Origin: Bordetella petrii
Lineage (GTDB): Bacteria > Pseudomonadota > Gammaproteobacteria > Burkholderiales > Burkholderiaceae_B
Direction of reading: 5' to 3'
Length of the DNA: 32,521 bases
Assembly: GCA_017745595.1 (NCBI GenBank)
Contig: WMBV01000049.1
Span: 1 to 32,521 of the forward strand
Under the pieces are notes generated by a model, which saw only the letters and a program-made list of their open reading frames with translations, made no database searches and had not been told where the DNA came from. Of the stretch, positions 1 to 10,023 are shown one piece after another; the first letter of the stretch is position 1; each line of letters begins with the position of its first letter. Made by a program: the position numbers and the translations under genes.

Positions 1-2
1 GC

Positions 3-3000
3 GGGACGGTGCTGCTGGGTGGCAATGAGGTGTTGACTCAGCGTGGTTCGAGCGTGAATGTCTCGGGCGGGACGCTGGACGTGCAGGCCGGCAATATCCG
101 GCAGAGCTGGTTCCGGGGCGCCGACGGACGGCTGTACGAAGTCTCGACCGCGCCGGGCAGCCGGTTGTACACGGGCCTGTACCAGGGCTACGAGCGCAAG
201 AGCGAGCGCTGGGGGCAGACGGACACCTGGTACAACCCGCTGGTGGCGCCCCCGTCGCGCCGGGAGCCGGGCTACACGGTAGGCCGCGACGCGGGCACCT
301 TGATCGTGAGCGCGCCGACGGCGGTGCTCGAAGGCGAGATCGAGGCCGGTGTGTTTCAGGGCGCGCGCCAGTTCGAGGCGCCGGACGCGGGGCTGGACGG
401 GTATCTGCAGGCGCAGGACAAGGTGGCCCGCCGTGGCCGGCTGGCGCTGGGGCGCTACGCCGCGCGCGGGCTGGTCGAAGCCGAGGCGGTGGACGTGCGC
501 GTTGGCGAGATCGCCGCGCTGGGCGAGCGGCTCACGCGCGAGGCGGACATCGCCGGGCGGCAGGACACGCTGTGGCTGGATGCGGGCTGGCTGAACGCCC
601 AGGACCTGGGCGGACTGGAGCTGGTCACGGCCGGCGGCATCGCCATCGAACGCGACGTGGCGCTGGCCGAGGGCGGCAGCCTGCGTCTGGTGTCAGCGCA
701 GGTGGACGTGGACGCCGCTGTGACCGCCCGGGGCGGTGGCATCACGGTGACCAATTACACTGCACTGGACGGCACGGCGCAGACCGAGGTCACGCTGACG
801 GACGAGGACGGCGCCAGCAACCTGCGCCTGGGCGAGCACGGCGTCCTGGACGTGCGCGGCTTGTGGAGCAACGCGTTGCTGGAGGGGCCGGATGAACGCT
901 GGCGGCAGGCCTACGTGGAGGGCGGCAGCGTCACTTTCAACGGCACGCAGGACGTGACGCTGGCCGAAGGCAGCCTGATCGATGTGTCCGCCGGTGCGGC
1001 GGTGCGCGGGGACGGCACGCTGCTGGGCGGACGCGGCGGCGACGTCACTTTGCGCGCCAACATTTACCGCAATGGCCTGGCCGATTCCGGTAGTCGGCTG
1101 CTGCTGGGCGCCGAGGTGCGTGGCTACGGCGTCGAAGGCGGCGGTACGCTGACGGTGGAGAGCGGCAATGAAATCCGCGTCGGCGCGGTCGAGATGGAGG
1201 GCGAAGACACTGCGTTAGTGCTGGCCCCGAGCCTGTTCCGGCGCGGTTTCTCGCACTACGAGGTGAACGGCCACGCTGGCCTGGCCGTGCAGGACGGCAC
1301 CCGCGTCGACGTGTTCATGCCGGTGTACCGTCCCGCGGACGGCTTCCAGGCGGCGGCCTCCGAGGAGGCCGGCCTGCAACGGTGGACGCCGCCGCTGCAC
1401 CTGGACGACCCGCTCGGTCGCACACTCGGGCAACGCGCTGGCGCCAGCCTCACCCTGAAAGCGGCCCGCCGTGACTCGGGCGCGGCCCAGGCGCAAGCGC
1501 TGGTGATCGGCACCGGCGCCGAAGTGACGGTGGACCCGGGCCAGACGCTGGCGCTGGTCGGTGGCCGGCAGATCACCGTGGACGGCGCCCTGCGCGCGCC
1601 CGGTGGCAATATCCACATTCTCAATCCGATCACCACTGTCGTTGAAGGAGGCGGCTCGATCTGGATCGGCGAGAACGCCGTGCTCGATGCCGCCGGCCGC
1701 GCCTATGTGGCAAGCGATCTGCATGGCCGGCGCTACGGCCAGGTACTGTCCGGCGGCCGGGTGGTGCTCGGCAGCTTGAGGCCGGACGAGGCGGACTCCA
1801 ATAATCTCTACCCGGTCAACAATTTGTTCGTGATTGTGGACGAGGGCGCAGTCATCGACGTGTCCGGCGCCCGCGCGGAACTGGACCTGGGGCAGCCGCG
1901 CCCGACCCTGGTGGCTGGCGACGGCGGCGCCCTGGAAATACGCTCCAAGGCCGGCATCGCTTTTGACGGCGCCCTGCTGGCCTCGGGTGGGGGGCAAGGG
2001 GCTTCCGGCGGCAGCCTGGACGTGATGCTGGAGACCTCGGTGTTACGCGGTGGCGTCACAGTGGATCCACGTTATGCCGTTCCCCGTCTCATCACCCTCA
2101 CCCAGACGGACGGTGGCGATTTGCCGACGGATTTGCAACCGGGCCAGGATGACGGGGGGTTGCCTTTCGGGGCGGCCCGATTTGCGGCGGACGAACTGAT
2201 GGCCACCGGCCTGGATCATCTTTCCCTATGGTCCCGGGACGCCATCCTGTTCGAGGGCGACACCCGCCTGGATCTGGGCGGCAGCCTGTCCCTGACCGCC
2301 GCTGTCCTGGGGGCTTCTCCGGACACTCCCGATATTGCCGTGGACCTGGCTGCGCCCTACGTGCAATTGGCGGGGCGGACGGAAACGCCGCTTGCGGGCG
2401 GCGGGTCCAACACCACTGCTTTTGTTCCGTATTTCCTGCACGACGATACGATCCCGTTGTCCACACTGACCACTGCAAACAGTCGGTTGACGGTTGCCGC
2501 CGCCCTGATCGACCTGGGCAATGGCGACCTGACCTTCGGCGCCCGGGGCGGGTACGACGTGGCCAAATCCGACAAGGCGCCGCTGGATCTGCCGGGCTTT
2601 GCCAAAGTGGCCTTCGACAGCCAGGGCGACATCCGCCTGAATAGCGCCAGCATCGCCACCGGCAAGGAATTCGATTTCCTCGCCGAGCGAATCTATGCCA
2701 CCACCCATTCCGGCAATGCCATCCAGGTGGGCCTGGGGCCGGAGGGTAGGAACGGCGAGCCGCTGGAGGGGGCGGTGCTGCGTTTGCGGCGCCGGGGCGG
2801 CGGCGAGGTGGCCACGCCGCTGTCCGTGTTCGGTTCCATCTCGCTTCAGTCGCCGCGCATCGAGCAGGGCGGCGCCCTGTTCGCCCCGCTTGGAAGCATC
2901 ACCATGGGATCGGGGAACTTCAGCGTCAGCGACCGTCCCGCCCTGGGTCCGGTGTCTTACTTCGGGAATGTGCAGACCGACGTGATCGTGCAGGCAGGCA

Positions 3001-6000
3001 GCATCACATCGATCAGTGCGGCGGGGCTGGTGCTGCCCTACGGCTACACCGTCGATGGCCGGGACTACTACTACAACGGCGCCAAGGTGGGCTACGACCT
3101 GTCCAGCCTCAACAACGACTACATGAGGTCCCGCATCAACGGCTTCATCCGGTTCGATGCCGCATCGCTGGTGGTGCAGGAGGGCGCGGTGCTGGACGTC
3201 AGCGCCGGCGGTGAACTGCGCGGCCAGGGCTTTACCCCCGGCCGCGGCGGATCGGTGGATATCCTCAATACCGCCTTGGCCAACGCCGCCCCGTGGCACG
3301 CCGGGGAACAGGATGCCGGGGTCTTTGCCATCCTCCCCGGCCTGGGCGACGGCCAGGCGCCGCTGGATCCGGCTCTGGCAAGCCAGGCCCAAGCCGGCTT
3401 GCAGATCACTATCGGCGAAGGCGTGCCCGGCCTGCCGGCGGGCACCTACACCTTGCTGCCGGCGGCCTACGCCTTGATGCCCGGCGGCTACCGGGTGGAG
3501 CTGGGCAGCGCCGGCCGCTACGGCGCCGGCGTGGCGGCCTCCCCTGCCGCCGGCCTCTATCACACCGCCGTCACCACGTCCAATGCCTTGACCGGGCGCA
3601 GCAACGCGGTGCCGGTGCAGGCCACGGTCATGGCCGCCGACACTGTGCGCCGCTACGCCGGCTACAACGAGACCACTCTGTCGCAATGGGTGGCGGCCAG
3701 GAAGGCGGAGTTCGGCGACCCTGGCCTGATGGCGCCGCTGGTGCCCGAGGACGTGCGTCCGGTGGAATTCAACTTCGCCGATGCCGATCCGGCCGCCGAC
3801 CGGGTCTTCGCGTTTGACGGTGGACTGCGTAACGCTCAGGTGCAGGGCGGCCGCGGCGGCATGGTGCTGTTCAACGGCGCCGATTACGAGGTGATCTCGC
3901 AGGGCGGAACTAAGGCGGCCGAGCGCGTGACCCTGACGGACACCGACCTCAACGCCTTGGGCGCCACCTTGCTGGCCGTAGGGGTGAACCGGGTGAATGC
4001 CTTCGGCTCACTGAGTCCCAGCGGCAGTTCGATCGTGCGTTCCGGGGCCACGCTCAAGGCCGGCGGGGTGATCCTCGGTGGCCTCAATAAAAGCGGTGCG
4101 GATGCGGTCGTGGTGGAATCCGGCGCCACGCTGGATACCCGGGGCCGGGCGGCGCCGGGCTGGTCCGGCGAGAACGGCTTTTTGCTGGCGCCGCCCAGCC
4201 AGGGCAACTCGGCCTTTTTGGTGGTGAGCAACGACGTGATGCAGTTCGGCGCCATGGGCGGCCAGGGCAGCGTGCGCATCGGCGACGGCGCGGCCCTGCA
4301 CGCCGAGGGTACCGTGGCGCTGCTGGCCCCGGGCGGCATCGACATCGGCGACATCGCGCTGAGCGCGCGCGATTTCCTGATCTCCATGGAAGACATCAAC
4401 ATCGGCACCGAGGCCGCACTGGCGCAGGCCGAAGGGGTGATGTCGGACGGCTGGCGCCTGAGCCAGAGCATCCTGGACGGCCTGCTGGGCCTGGGCGAAC
4501 TGGAAAGCTTCAGCCTGCAGACCAAGAATTCGATCAACTTCTTCGGCCCGGTGGCCTTGGATACCTACGATCCGGACACCGGCCAATCCCGCGCCGCCCT
4601 GCGTTTCATCTCCCCGGCCATCTACGGCCTCGGCGAGGGAGGCGACACCGCCATCATCCGCACGGACCGGTTCATCTGGAGCGGCCTCGGTTACAGCTCG
4701 GGCCGCGAAGGCGCGCCGGACTGGGAAGTGGGCTCGGTGGCGCCTGGCGAGGTGATCGCTGGCGGAGCCGGCACCGGCACCGGCGGCTTCATGGTGGACG
4801 CCAACGAGGTGGTGTTCGGCTTCAACGGCCTGGCCGGCGATCAGACCGCCAACGCCACCCTGGAACGCCTGATGCTGGGCTTCGGCGACGTCACCTTCCA
4901 GGCCAGGGAACGCATCACCAGCGAACTGTACAGCGGCCTGTCCGTTTACCAGCGAAGAAACGGCGACGACACCTTCGGCGGCGGCAACCTGACCCTGAGC
5001 GCGCCGGTGCTCACCGGCCAGGCCGGCTCGGAAATGACCTATCGCGCGGGCGGCGATCTGCGGGTGGCGCGTCCCGACAACGCCGCCGCCGTGAATCCGG
5101 CGGACCTGGACCTGGGCGGACAACTGAGCCTGGAGGGCAACCGCGTCCGCATCGACGGCAGCATCGTCGTCCCCAGCGGCAAGGTGGCCGTGGCGTCCAC
5201 CCGGGACCTGGTGCTGGCCGACGGCAGCATGATAGATGTGGCGGGTCGGGCGGTGGACTTCTTCGACGTCACCCGATACAGCTTCGGCGGCACGGTCGGC
5301 CTGGACAGTGCCGAGGGCAGCATCCGGCAATCGGCGGGAAGCCGCATCGACGTCTCCGCGCCCCATAGCGACGCGGGCAAACTGGAAGCCAACGCCGTCA
5401 ACGGCACCGTGGAGCTGACCGGCCAACTGATCGCCCGCGATCTGAAGGCGGATCCGCAGGGCCGGGGCGAGGGCGGCACCATTCGTATCAAGGCCAATGC
5501 GTTGCCCGGCTTCGTGACGCTCAACCGGCGCCTGACCGAGGGCGGCTTCGATTACCTGCGCGGCTTCGAGACCAGCCAGGGGGATCTGACCCTGGGAGAA
5601 GAAGTCCGCGCCCGCCACATCGAGGCCACCGCCAACGACGGCGACCTGATCGTGAAGGGCGCGCTGCGCGCCGGCGGCGAGCACGCCGGCAGCATCTACC
5701 TGGCTGCGGCCAATAATCTGCGGGTCGCCGGCGGCGCCACCCTGGACGCCAGCGGCGATCAACTCAAGCTGGACAGCCACGGCGATCCGATCGAGGGCAG
5801 CAACCGGGCCATCATCAACCTGACCAGCCGCGACGGGCGCCTGGTGCTGGGCAACGACGTTACGCTGACCGTGGCTGCCGGCGGCCAGAGCCGCGGCACC
5901 ATCGACCTGAACGCCCGCCGCGTGGGCGGCGCCGCCGGCAACGACGTGGCGGTGGATGCCGGCGAAAACCTGACCGTCAACGGCGCCAAACGGGTCTCGG

Positions 6001-9000
6001 TCAACGGTTTCTGGACGTACGACAATGCGCCGGACGACCCGGACAACACCGGCACCCAGGTGATCGGCCAGGACTACCTGGACGGCATCCATCAGGACAG
6101 CCAGGACTTCATCGACGCGGCGCTGGCCAACAGCGGCCTGCAGGATCGCCTGGCCGGGCTGAAGGCGGCCGCCGGCAAGGCGTTTTCCCTGCGCCCGGGC
6201 GTGGAGATCGTCTCGGCAACCGAAGACGGCAACCTGCGCATCGACGGCGATCTGAACTTCGCGCAATATCGCTACGGGCCGGGCGTGGACCCCGCTGTGT
6301 ACGGCAGCGGCACTGCCGGGGTGTTCGTGATGCGCGCCGGGGGAGACCTGGAAGTGAACGGCAGCGTCACCGACGGCTTCAAGCTGCCGCCCAATACGCC
6401 GGACAGCAGCTACACGCTGGATTTTGAGTTGGATCCAGGGTTGCTGGATGGCAATGGCCGGTTGACGCAGGACTTTGAGCTTGAGGAAAACCTAACGCTG
6501 AGATCGGGATGGAATTTGGGCAGCGTTCATGGCTCAGGAAACTCATACCTCTTGCCTTTCGAACTGACGGACACGTTGATTCAGGTCTCTCCAAACGTCC
6601 TGATACCGTTCGATGGTGAATTATCGAGTCCTGTATCTCTGCCTTTTGGCGCAACACTTCCCGCTGATATCGTATTGCCTGTACAGATCAATGACCTTGC
6701 ACGACCAGGGACAACTTACGGACCTGGGCTGGTTCCGGCCGGCACCACAGTCGGGTTCGTGTCACTTCCTGCTGGCACAACGATATTCCAGGGCAGTACG
6801 TTTAGCGTACTAATGAGTTTCAGGCCCTCAGTAATACCCGCAGGAACAGATCTTCAGGGTATTAACGTAATAGATGCGAAGGAATATGGGGAAGACCTCC
6901 AGTTGGAAACAGGTTTCGTACTACCGAAGGGCTTCGGCATTTCCAGCTTCGAAGGCGGTGAGAAGGTCGAACAGCCGATCTGGCCCATGGCATCTGCCAT
7001 GGAGCAGGGAACGGAAAGCTGGGATGTCCGCCTGGTGGCCGGCGCCGATCTGGCCTCCGCCAGCAGCCGGGCGGCCCGGACGCTTCCGGATCAGGGCGAC
7101 CTGATTCTGGAGAATTCCTATCTGGTATCCAGCGCTGGTGGCGTGGACAAGGCGGTCCAGGGCTTGAGCGTCATCCGCACCGGCAGCGGCGATCTGGAAC
7201 TGATCGCTGGCCGTGATTATCGCCAGGAATCCCGCTTCAGCGTCTACACCGCCGGCACCGGAGTGGCCGGCGCCCCGGCGCTGGGCGCCGAACGCACGGA
7301 GGACGGCACGGTATTGGGCGGCCAACACACCGAGTATGAAGCAACGGCGGCCGCCGCCACTGCCCTGATCAATACCGGCGGCGGCAATGTGCTGCTGATG
7401 GCAGGTCGTGATATCCACGGCCATCGATCCGATGGCGAGACCGGTCGCTGGCTGTGGGCCGCCTCCGGCACCGAAGGCGGGCCGCGGCAGGTGTGGGGTA
7501 TCAATCCCGGCAACTACGGCCTGGTCGGTTCCGGCAGCCGTCAATATCTGGATCTGCTGGGCTTTGACGGCATCGGCACCCTGGGCGGCGGCAACCTGAC
7601 GGTGACCGCCGGCGGCGATGTCGGCGCCCATACCCGGACTGCCGAGGGTGAAGTCCTGGGCGGTGTCTTCCTGATGGTCGGCGGCGCCGGCTGGGTGGAT
7701 GGCGGGGGGCAACGCCATACCTACGGCGGCGGCGACCTGAACCTGGACGTGTCCGGCACCCTCGATCCGGTCTTTCTGGGCAGCACCCTGGACCGGGGCG
7801 GTGTGGCCAATCTGCGCGGCGACGTGCGGGTGCAGGCCAAGGCGCTGGGGGATCTGTGGCACACCTATGACGTGGCCTCCAACAACACCGACCCGCGTCC
7901 GGACGACGAATTGCTGCTGGTGAACAAACGGACCTTCGGCGGCCTGCGGCTGGTGCTGGGCGACGCCCGGGCCGCCATCCGCAGCCAGGGCGATGTGCTG
8001 CTCAACGTCGAGGATCCGTCCCGCAACGGGGTGGCGCTGCGTACCGGTCACACCGAAGTACAACTGTTCAGCACCGGCGGCGATGTCGGCATCGGCGGCG
8101 AAGGCGGCGACCTGCCGGCCCGCTTCGGCGCGCTGGCCGCCGGCGGCGCCATTTACGGCAACTCGTCGAGTAACACCCTCCGTTCCTTGACCGCGGACGT
8201 GTCGTCCGGCGGCTGGCTGGAATTCCTGGCCCGGGATGCCATCTACGGCCTGAGGCTGTCTTCCGTGTATGACCCGGCCCTGGCGGGGCAGACGGTCGCG
8301 CCCGCGCGCTTTTATGCGAGCGAGGGCGACATCTATCAACTGATCTACGGCTACTATGGGTTGAGTGGCCAGACGGCGTTCGTCAACCTGGCGGGCCGTC
8401 CGGCCCATGTGCGCGCGGGCCGGGACATCGTGGAGTATGGCGGCGGGTTTCCGGGGCTGTCCGAGTCCGCCCTGGGCCACTACCGTTCCACGGATGTCTC
8501 GCTGATCGAGGCCGGCCGCGACCTGATCCATATCAATACTCAGGTGGTGGGCCCGGGCACGCTGGAGCTGACTGCCGGGCGCAATGTCTACCAGGCCGAC
8601 CGGGGCTGGCTCCGCAGTGTCGGCCCGTTCAGCGATGCCGGCGCCGGTAATGCCCAGAGCGGCGGCGCCGACATCGTGGTGAACGCGGGCATGGGCGCGT
8701 CCGGCCCGGATTACCGGACGCTGATCGACGCCTACCTGAACCCGGCCAATTTGGCCGAGCCGGGCCGGCCGCTGGCCGACCAGCCGGGCAGGGTGGTCAA
8801 GACCTACGAGGAAGAACTGATCGACTGGCTGGCCGGGCGCTACGGCTACGCCACCGGCGGCGGGACAGAGTCCGGCTCGGCCACGGCCGGCGCCCTGGCC
8901 TACTTCCAGGCTCTGGCCCCGGAACAGCAGCGCATCTTCCTGCGCGAGGTCTACTTTGCCGAACTGCGTGCGGCCGGGCGCGAATACAACGACCCGGACA

Positions 9001-10013
9001 GCGACCGCCACGGCAGCTACCTGCGCGGGCGCCGCATGATCGAGGCCCTGTTCCCGAAGATGGACAGTGAGGCGGGTACATCCGGCTACCAGGGCGATTT
9101 CACCATGTTCGTCTCCGAAGAGGACAATCCGGGGAGTACGCCGCGGCGCACCAGCCTGTTGAGGACCGAGGGTGGTGGCGATATCCAGATGCTGGCGCCG
9201 GGCGGGGACATCGTCATCGGCTTGGAGGCGGTGCGCCCAGGGGACGGTGACAACGGCATCCTGACCCAGGGGCAAGGCGACATCCAGCTGTTCAGCCAGG
9301 GCGACATCGCGCTGGGCCTGTCGCGCATCATGACGACCTACGGCGGCGACATCCTGGGCTGGACCAACGCTGGCGACATCAACGCCGGGCGCGGGGCCAA
9401 GACCACCCTGGTGTACACCCCGCCGCGCCGGCAGTACGACGCGCTGGGCAACGTGACGCTCTCGCCGGCCACGCCTGCCACAGGTGCAGGGATTGCCACA
9501 CTGGCGTCGATCCCGGAGGTGCCGCCGGGCAATCTCGACCTGATCGCGCCGCTGGGCATTATCGACGCGGGCGAGGCGGGCATCCGTTTTTCGGGTGACG
9601 CCAACTTCGCGGCGCTGCAAGTGGTCAACGCCGAGAACATCGTGGGGCAGGGGGAGGTGACGGGCATCCCGGTGATGGCGGCGGTGAACGTGGGGGCGCT
9701 GACCAGCGCCAGCGCGGCGGCCAGTTCGGCGGCCACGGCCGCACAGGACACGGTGGCCCGCACCCGGGCGGCGGCGCAGAAGGCGTTGCCGTCGATCATC
9801 AGCGTGCAAATCCTGGGCTTTGGCACCGATGCGCCGGCCGGTGGCGGCACACAGGCGCCGCCCGCGCCGCGTTCCGGTCCGACCTCGAGCCTGCAGCGTC
9901 CCTATGATTCGGCGAACCTGGCGCAGATCGTGGGCTTGGGGGACAACATCGATCCCAAGCACTGGGCTCGCCTGACCCAGGACGAACGCCGGCGCCTGCA
10001 ACAGGACCGATAG
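3..10013 (+). CDS. Giant filamentous haemagglutinin-family TPS exoprotein (TpsA), 5' partial
   Basis: The reading frame is open at the left edge and ends with TAG at 10011-10013, giving about 3,336 residues. Its first residues (GTVLLGG..LTQ) align with residue about 618 of the complete paralogue at 14636-27190, so roughly 615 N-terminal residues, including the signal peptide and TPS secretion domain, lie upstream of the window. The visible part is Gly/Asp/Val-rich with countless short repeats of the form DVSAGGELRG, typical of right-handed beta-helix adhesins. The C-terminal section (about 9000-9830) has the DUF3739-type signature of this family: GGDIQMLAPGG, QGDIALGLSRI, GDINAGRGAKT, then an Ala-rich segment and a tail containing GLGDNIDPKHW. 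It is probably a surface or released adhesin exported by a TpsB partner; PdtB at 28113 is the only one visible. A domain of lower GC lies at 6418-6975. Family is certain, function is inferred. Confidence 0.9.
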   Translation, partial: GTVLLGGNEVLTQRGSSVNVSGGTLDVQAGNIRQSWFRGADGRLYEVSTAPGSRLYTGLYQGYERKSERWGQTDTWYNPLVAPPSRREPGYTVGRDAGTLIVSAPTAVLEGEIEAGVFQGARQFEAPDAGLDGYLQAQDKVARRGRLALGRYAARGLVEAEAVDVRVGEIAALGERLTREADIAGRQDTLWLDAGWLNAQDLGGLELVTAGGIAIERDVALAEGGSLRLVSAQVDVDAAVTARGGGITVTNYTALDGTAQTEVTLTDEDGASNLRLGEHGVLDVRGLWSNALLEGPDERWRQAYVEGGSVTFNGTQDVTLAEGSLIDVSAGAAVRGDGTLLGGRGGDVTLRANIYRNGLADSGSRLLLGAEVRGYGVEGGGTLTVESGNEIRVGAVEMEGEDTALVLAPSLFRRGFSHYEVNGHAGLAVQDGTRVDVFMPVYRPADGFQAAASEEAGLQRWTPPLHLDDPLGRTLGQRAGASLTLKAARRDSGAAQAQALVIGTGAEVTVDPGQTLALVGGRQITVDGALRAPGGNIHILNPITTVVEGGGSIWIGENAVLDAAGRAYVASDLHGRRYGQVLSGGRVVLGSLRPDEADSNNLYPVNNLFVIVDEGAVIDVSGARAELDLGQPRPTLVAGDGGALEIRSKAGIAFDGALLASGGGQGASGGSLDVMLETSVLRGGVTVDPRYAVPRLITLTQTDGGDLPTDLQPGQDDGGLPFGAARFAADELMATGLDHLSLWSRDAILFEGDTRLDLGGSLSLTAAVLGASPDTPDIAVDLAAPYVQLAGRTETPLAGGGSNTTAFVPYFLHDDTIPLSTLTTANSRLTVAAALIDLGNGDLTFGARGGYDVAKSDKAPLDLPGFAKVAFDSQGDIRLNSASIATGKEFDFLAERIYATTHSGNAIQVGLGPEGRNGEPLEGAVLRLRRRGGGEVATPLSVFGSISLQSPRIEQGGALFAPLGSITMGSGNFSVSDRPALGPVSYFGNVQTDVIVQAGSITSISAAGLVLPYGYTVDGRDYYYNGAKVGYDLSSLNNDYMRSRINGFIRFDAASLVVQEGAVLDVSAGGELRGQGFTPGRGGSVDILNTALANAAPWHAGEQDAGVFAILPGLGDGQAPLDPALASQAQAGLQITIGEGVPGLPAGTYTLLPAAYALMPGGYRVELGSAGRYGAGVAASPAAGLYHTAVTTSNALTGRSNAVPVQATVMAADTVRRYAGYNETTLSQWVAARKAEFGDPGLMAPLVPEDVRPVEFNFADADPAADRVFAFDGGLRNAQVQGGRGGMVLFNGADYEVISQGGTKAAERVTLTDTDLNALGATLLAVGVNRVNAFGSLSPSGSSIVRSGATLKAGGVILGGLNKSGADAVVVESGATLDTRGRAAPGWSGENGFLLAPPSQGNSAFLVVSNDVMQFGAMGGQGSVRIGDGAALHAEGTVALLAPGGIDIGDIALSARDFLISMEDINIGTEAALAQAEGVMSDGWRLSQSILDGLLGLGELESFSLQTKNSINFFGPVALDTYDPDTGQSRAALRFISPAIYGLGEGGDTAIIRTDRFIWSGLGYSSGREGAPDWEVGSVAPGEVIAGGAGTGTGGFMVDANEVVFGFNGLAGDQTANATLERLMLGFGDVTFQARERITSELYSGLSVYQRRNGDDTFGGGNLTLSAPVLTGQAGSEMTYRAGGDLRVARPDNAAAVNPADLDLGGQLSLEGNRVRIDGSIVVPSGKVAVASTRDLVLADGSMIDVAGRAVDFFDVTRYSFGGTVGLDSAEGSIRQSAGSRIDVSAPHSDAGKLEANAVNGTVELTGQLIARDLKADPQGRGEGGTIRIKANALPGFVTLNRRLTEGGFDYLRGFETSQGDLTLGEEVRARHIEATANDGDLIVKGALRAGGEHAGSIYLAAANNLRVAGGATLDASGDQLKLDSHGDPIEGSNRAIINLTSRDGRLVLGNDVTLTVAAGGQSRGTIDLNARRVGGAAGNDVAVDAGENLTVNGAKRVSVNGFWTYDNAPDDPDNTGTQVIGQDYLDGIHQDSQDFIDAALANSGLQDRLAGLKAAAGKAFSLRPGVEIVSATEDGNLRIDGDLNFAQYRYGPGVDPAVYGSGTAGVFVMRAGGDLEVNGSVTDGFKLPPNTPDSSYTLDFELDPGLLDGNGRLTQDFELEENLTLRSGWNLGSVHGSGNSYLLPFELTDTLIQVSPNVLIPFDGELSSPVSLPFGATLPADIVLPVQINDLARPGTTYGPGLVPAGTTVGFVSLPAGTTIFQGSTFSVLMSFRPSVIPAGTDLQGINVIDAKEYGEDLQLETGFVLPKGFGISSFEGGEKVEQPIWPMASAMEQGTESWDVRLVAGADLASASSRAARTLPDQGDLILENSYLVSSAGGVDKAVQGLSVIRTGSGDLELIAGRDYRQESRFSVYTAGTGVAGAPALGAERTEDGTVLGGQHTEYEATAAAATALINTGGGNVLLMAGRDIHGHRSDGETGRWLWAASGTEGGPRQVWGINPGNYGLVGSGSRQYLDLLGFDGIGTLGGGNLTVTAGGDVGAHTRTAEGEVLGGVFLMVGGAGWVDGGGQRHTYGGGDLNLDVSGTLDPVFLGSTLDRGGVANLRGDVRVQAKALGDLWHTYDVASNNTDPRPDDELLLVNKRTFGGLRLVLGDARAAIRSQGDVLLNVEDPSRNGVALRTGHTEVQLFSTGGDVGIGGEGGDLPARFGALAAGGAIYGNSSSNTLRSLTADVSSGGWLEFLARDAIYGLRLSSVYDPALAGQTVAPARFYASEGDIYQLIYGYYGLSGQTAFVNLAGRPAHVRAGRDIVEYGGGFPGLSESALGHYRSTDVSLIEAGRDLIHINTQVVGPGTLELTAGRNVYQADRGWLRSVGPFSDAGAGNAQSGGADIVVNAGMGASGPDYRTLIDAYLNPANLAEPGRPLADQPGRVVKTYEEELIDWLAGRYGYATGGGTESGSATAGALAYFQALAPEQQRIFLREVYFAELRAAGREYNDPDSDRHGSYLRGRRMIEALFPKMDSEAGTSGYQGDFTMFVSEEDNPGSTPRRTSLLRTEGGGDIQMLAPGGDIVIGLEAVRPGDGDNGILTQGQGDIQLFSQGDIALGLSRIMTTYGGDILGWTNAGDINAGRGAKTTLVYTPPRRQYDALGNVTLSPATPATGAGIATLASIPEVPPGNLDLIAPLGIIDAGEAGIRFSGDANFAALQVVNAENIVGQGEVTGIPVMAAVNVGALTSASAAASSAATAAQDTVARTRAAAQKALPSIISVQILGFGTDAPAGGGTQAPPAPRSGPTSSLQRPYDSANLAQIVGLGDNIDPKHWARLTQDERRRLQQDR
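6418..6975 (+). other. Low-GC PAGT-type domain cassette inside the first exoprotein
   Basis: Hand counts on five 60-base lines between 6541 and 6900 give about 45-50% GC, against 62% at 6061-6120 and 80% at 7021-7080. The reading frame stays open. The encoded segment has repeated P-A-G-T motifs (VPAGTTV, LPAGTTI, IPAGTDL). It sits where the second exoprotein has a homologous but GC-rich segment (23383-23940), both flanked by conserved DGF..PP.TPD and EQ.IW sequences. This suggests replacement by recombination with DNA of different origin; the origin itself is inference. Confidence 0.65.
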
Positions 10014-10023
10014 GCCCTTTTGT

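Noticed and set aside
990-1025. RGD tripeptides in the exoproteins (for example VRGDGTLLGG, also LRGDV and SRGDI) as integrin-binding motifs like Bordetella FHA.
   Set aside because: Arg-Gly-Asp arises easily in these Gly/Asp-rich repeats and appears in turns of many repeat units. No specific context supports binding.
6921-10001. A 1,026-codon minus-strand open frame opposite the first exoprotein, with similar ones at 1215-1997, 2226-3686, 4008-6266 and 22730-25072.
   Set aside because: Same explanation: antisense shadows of the exoprotein frames, low complexity, no start context and no recognisable family.
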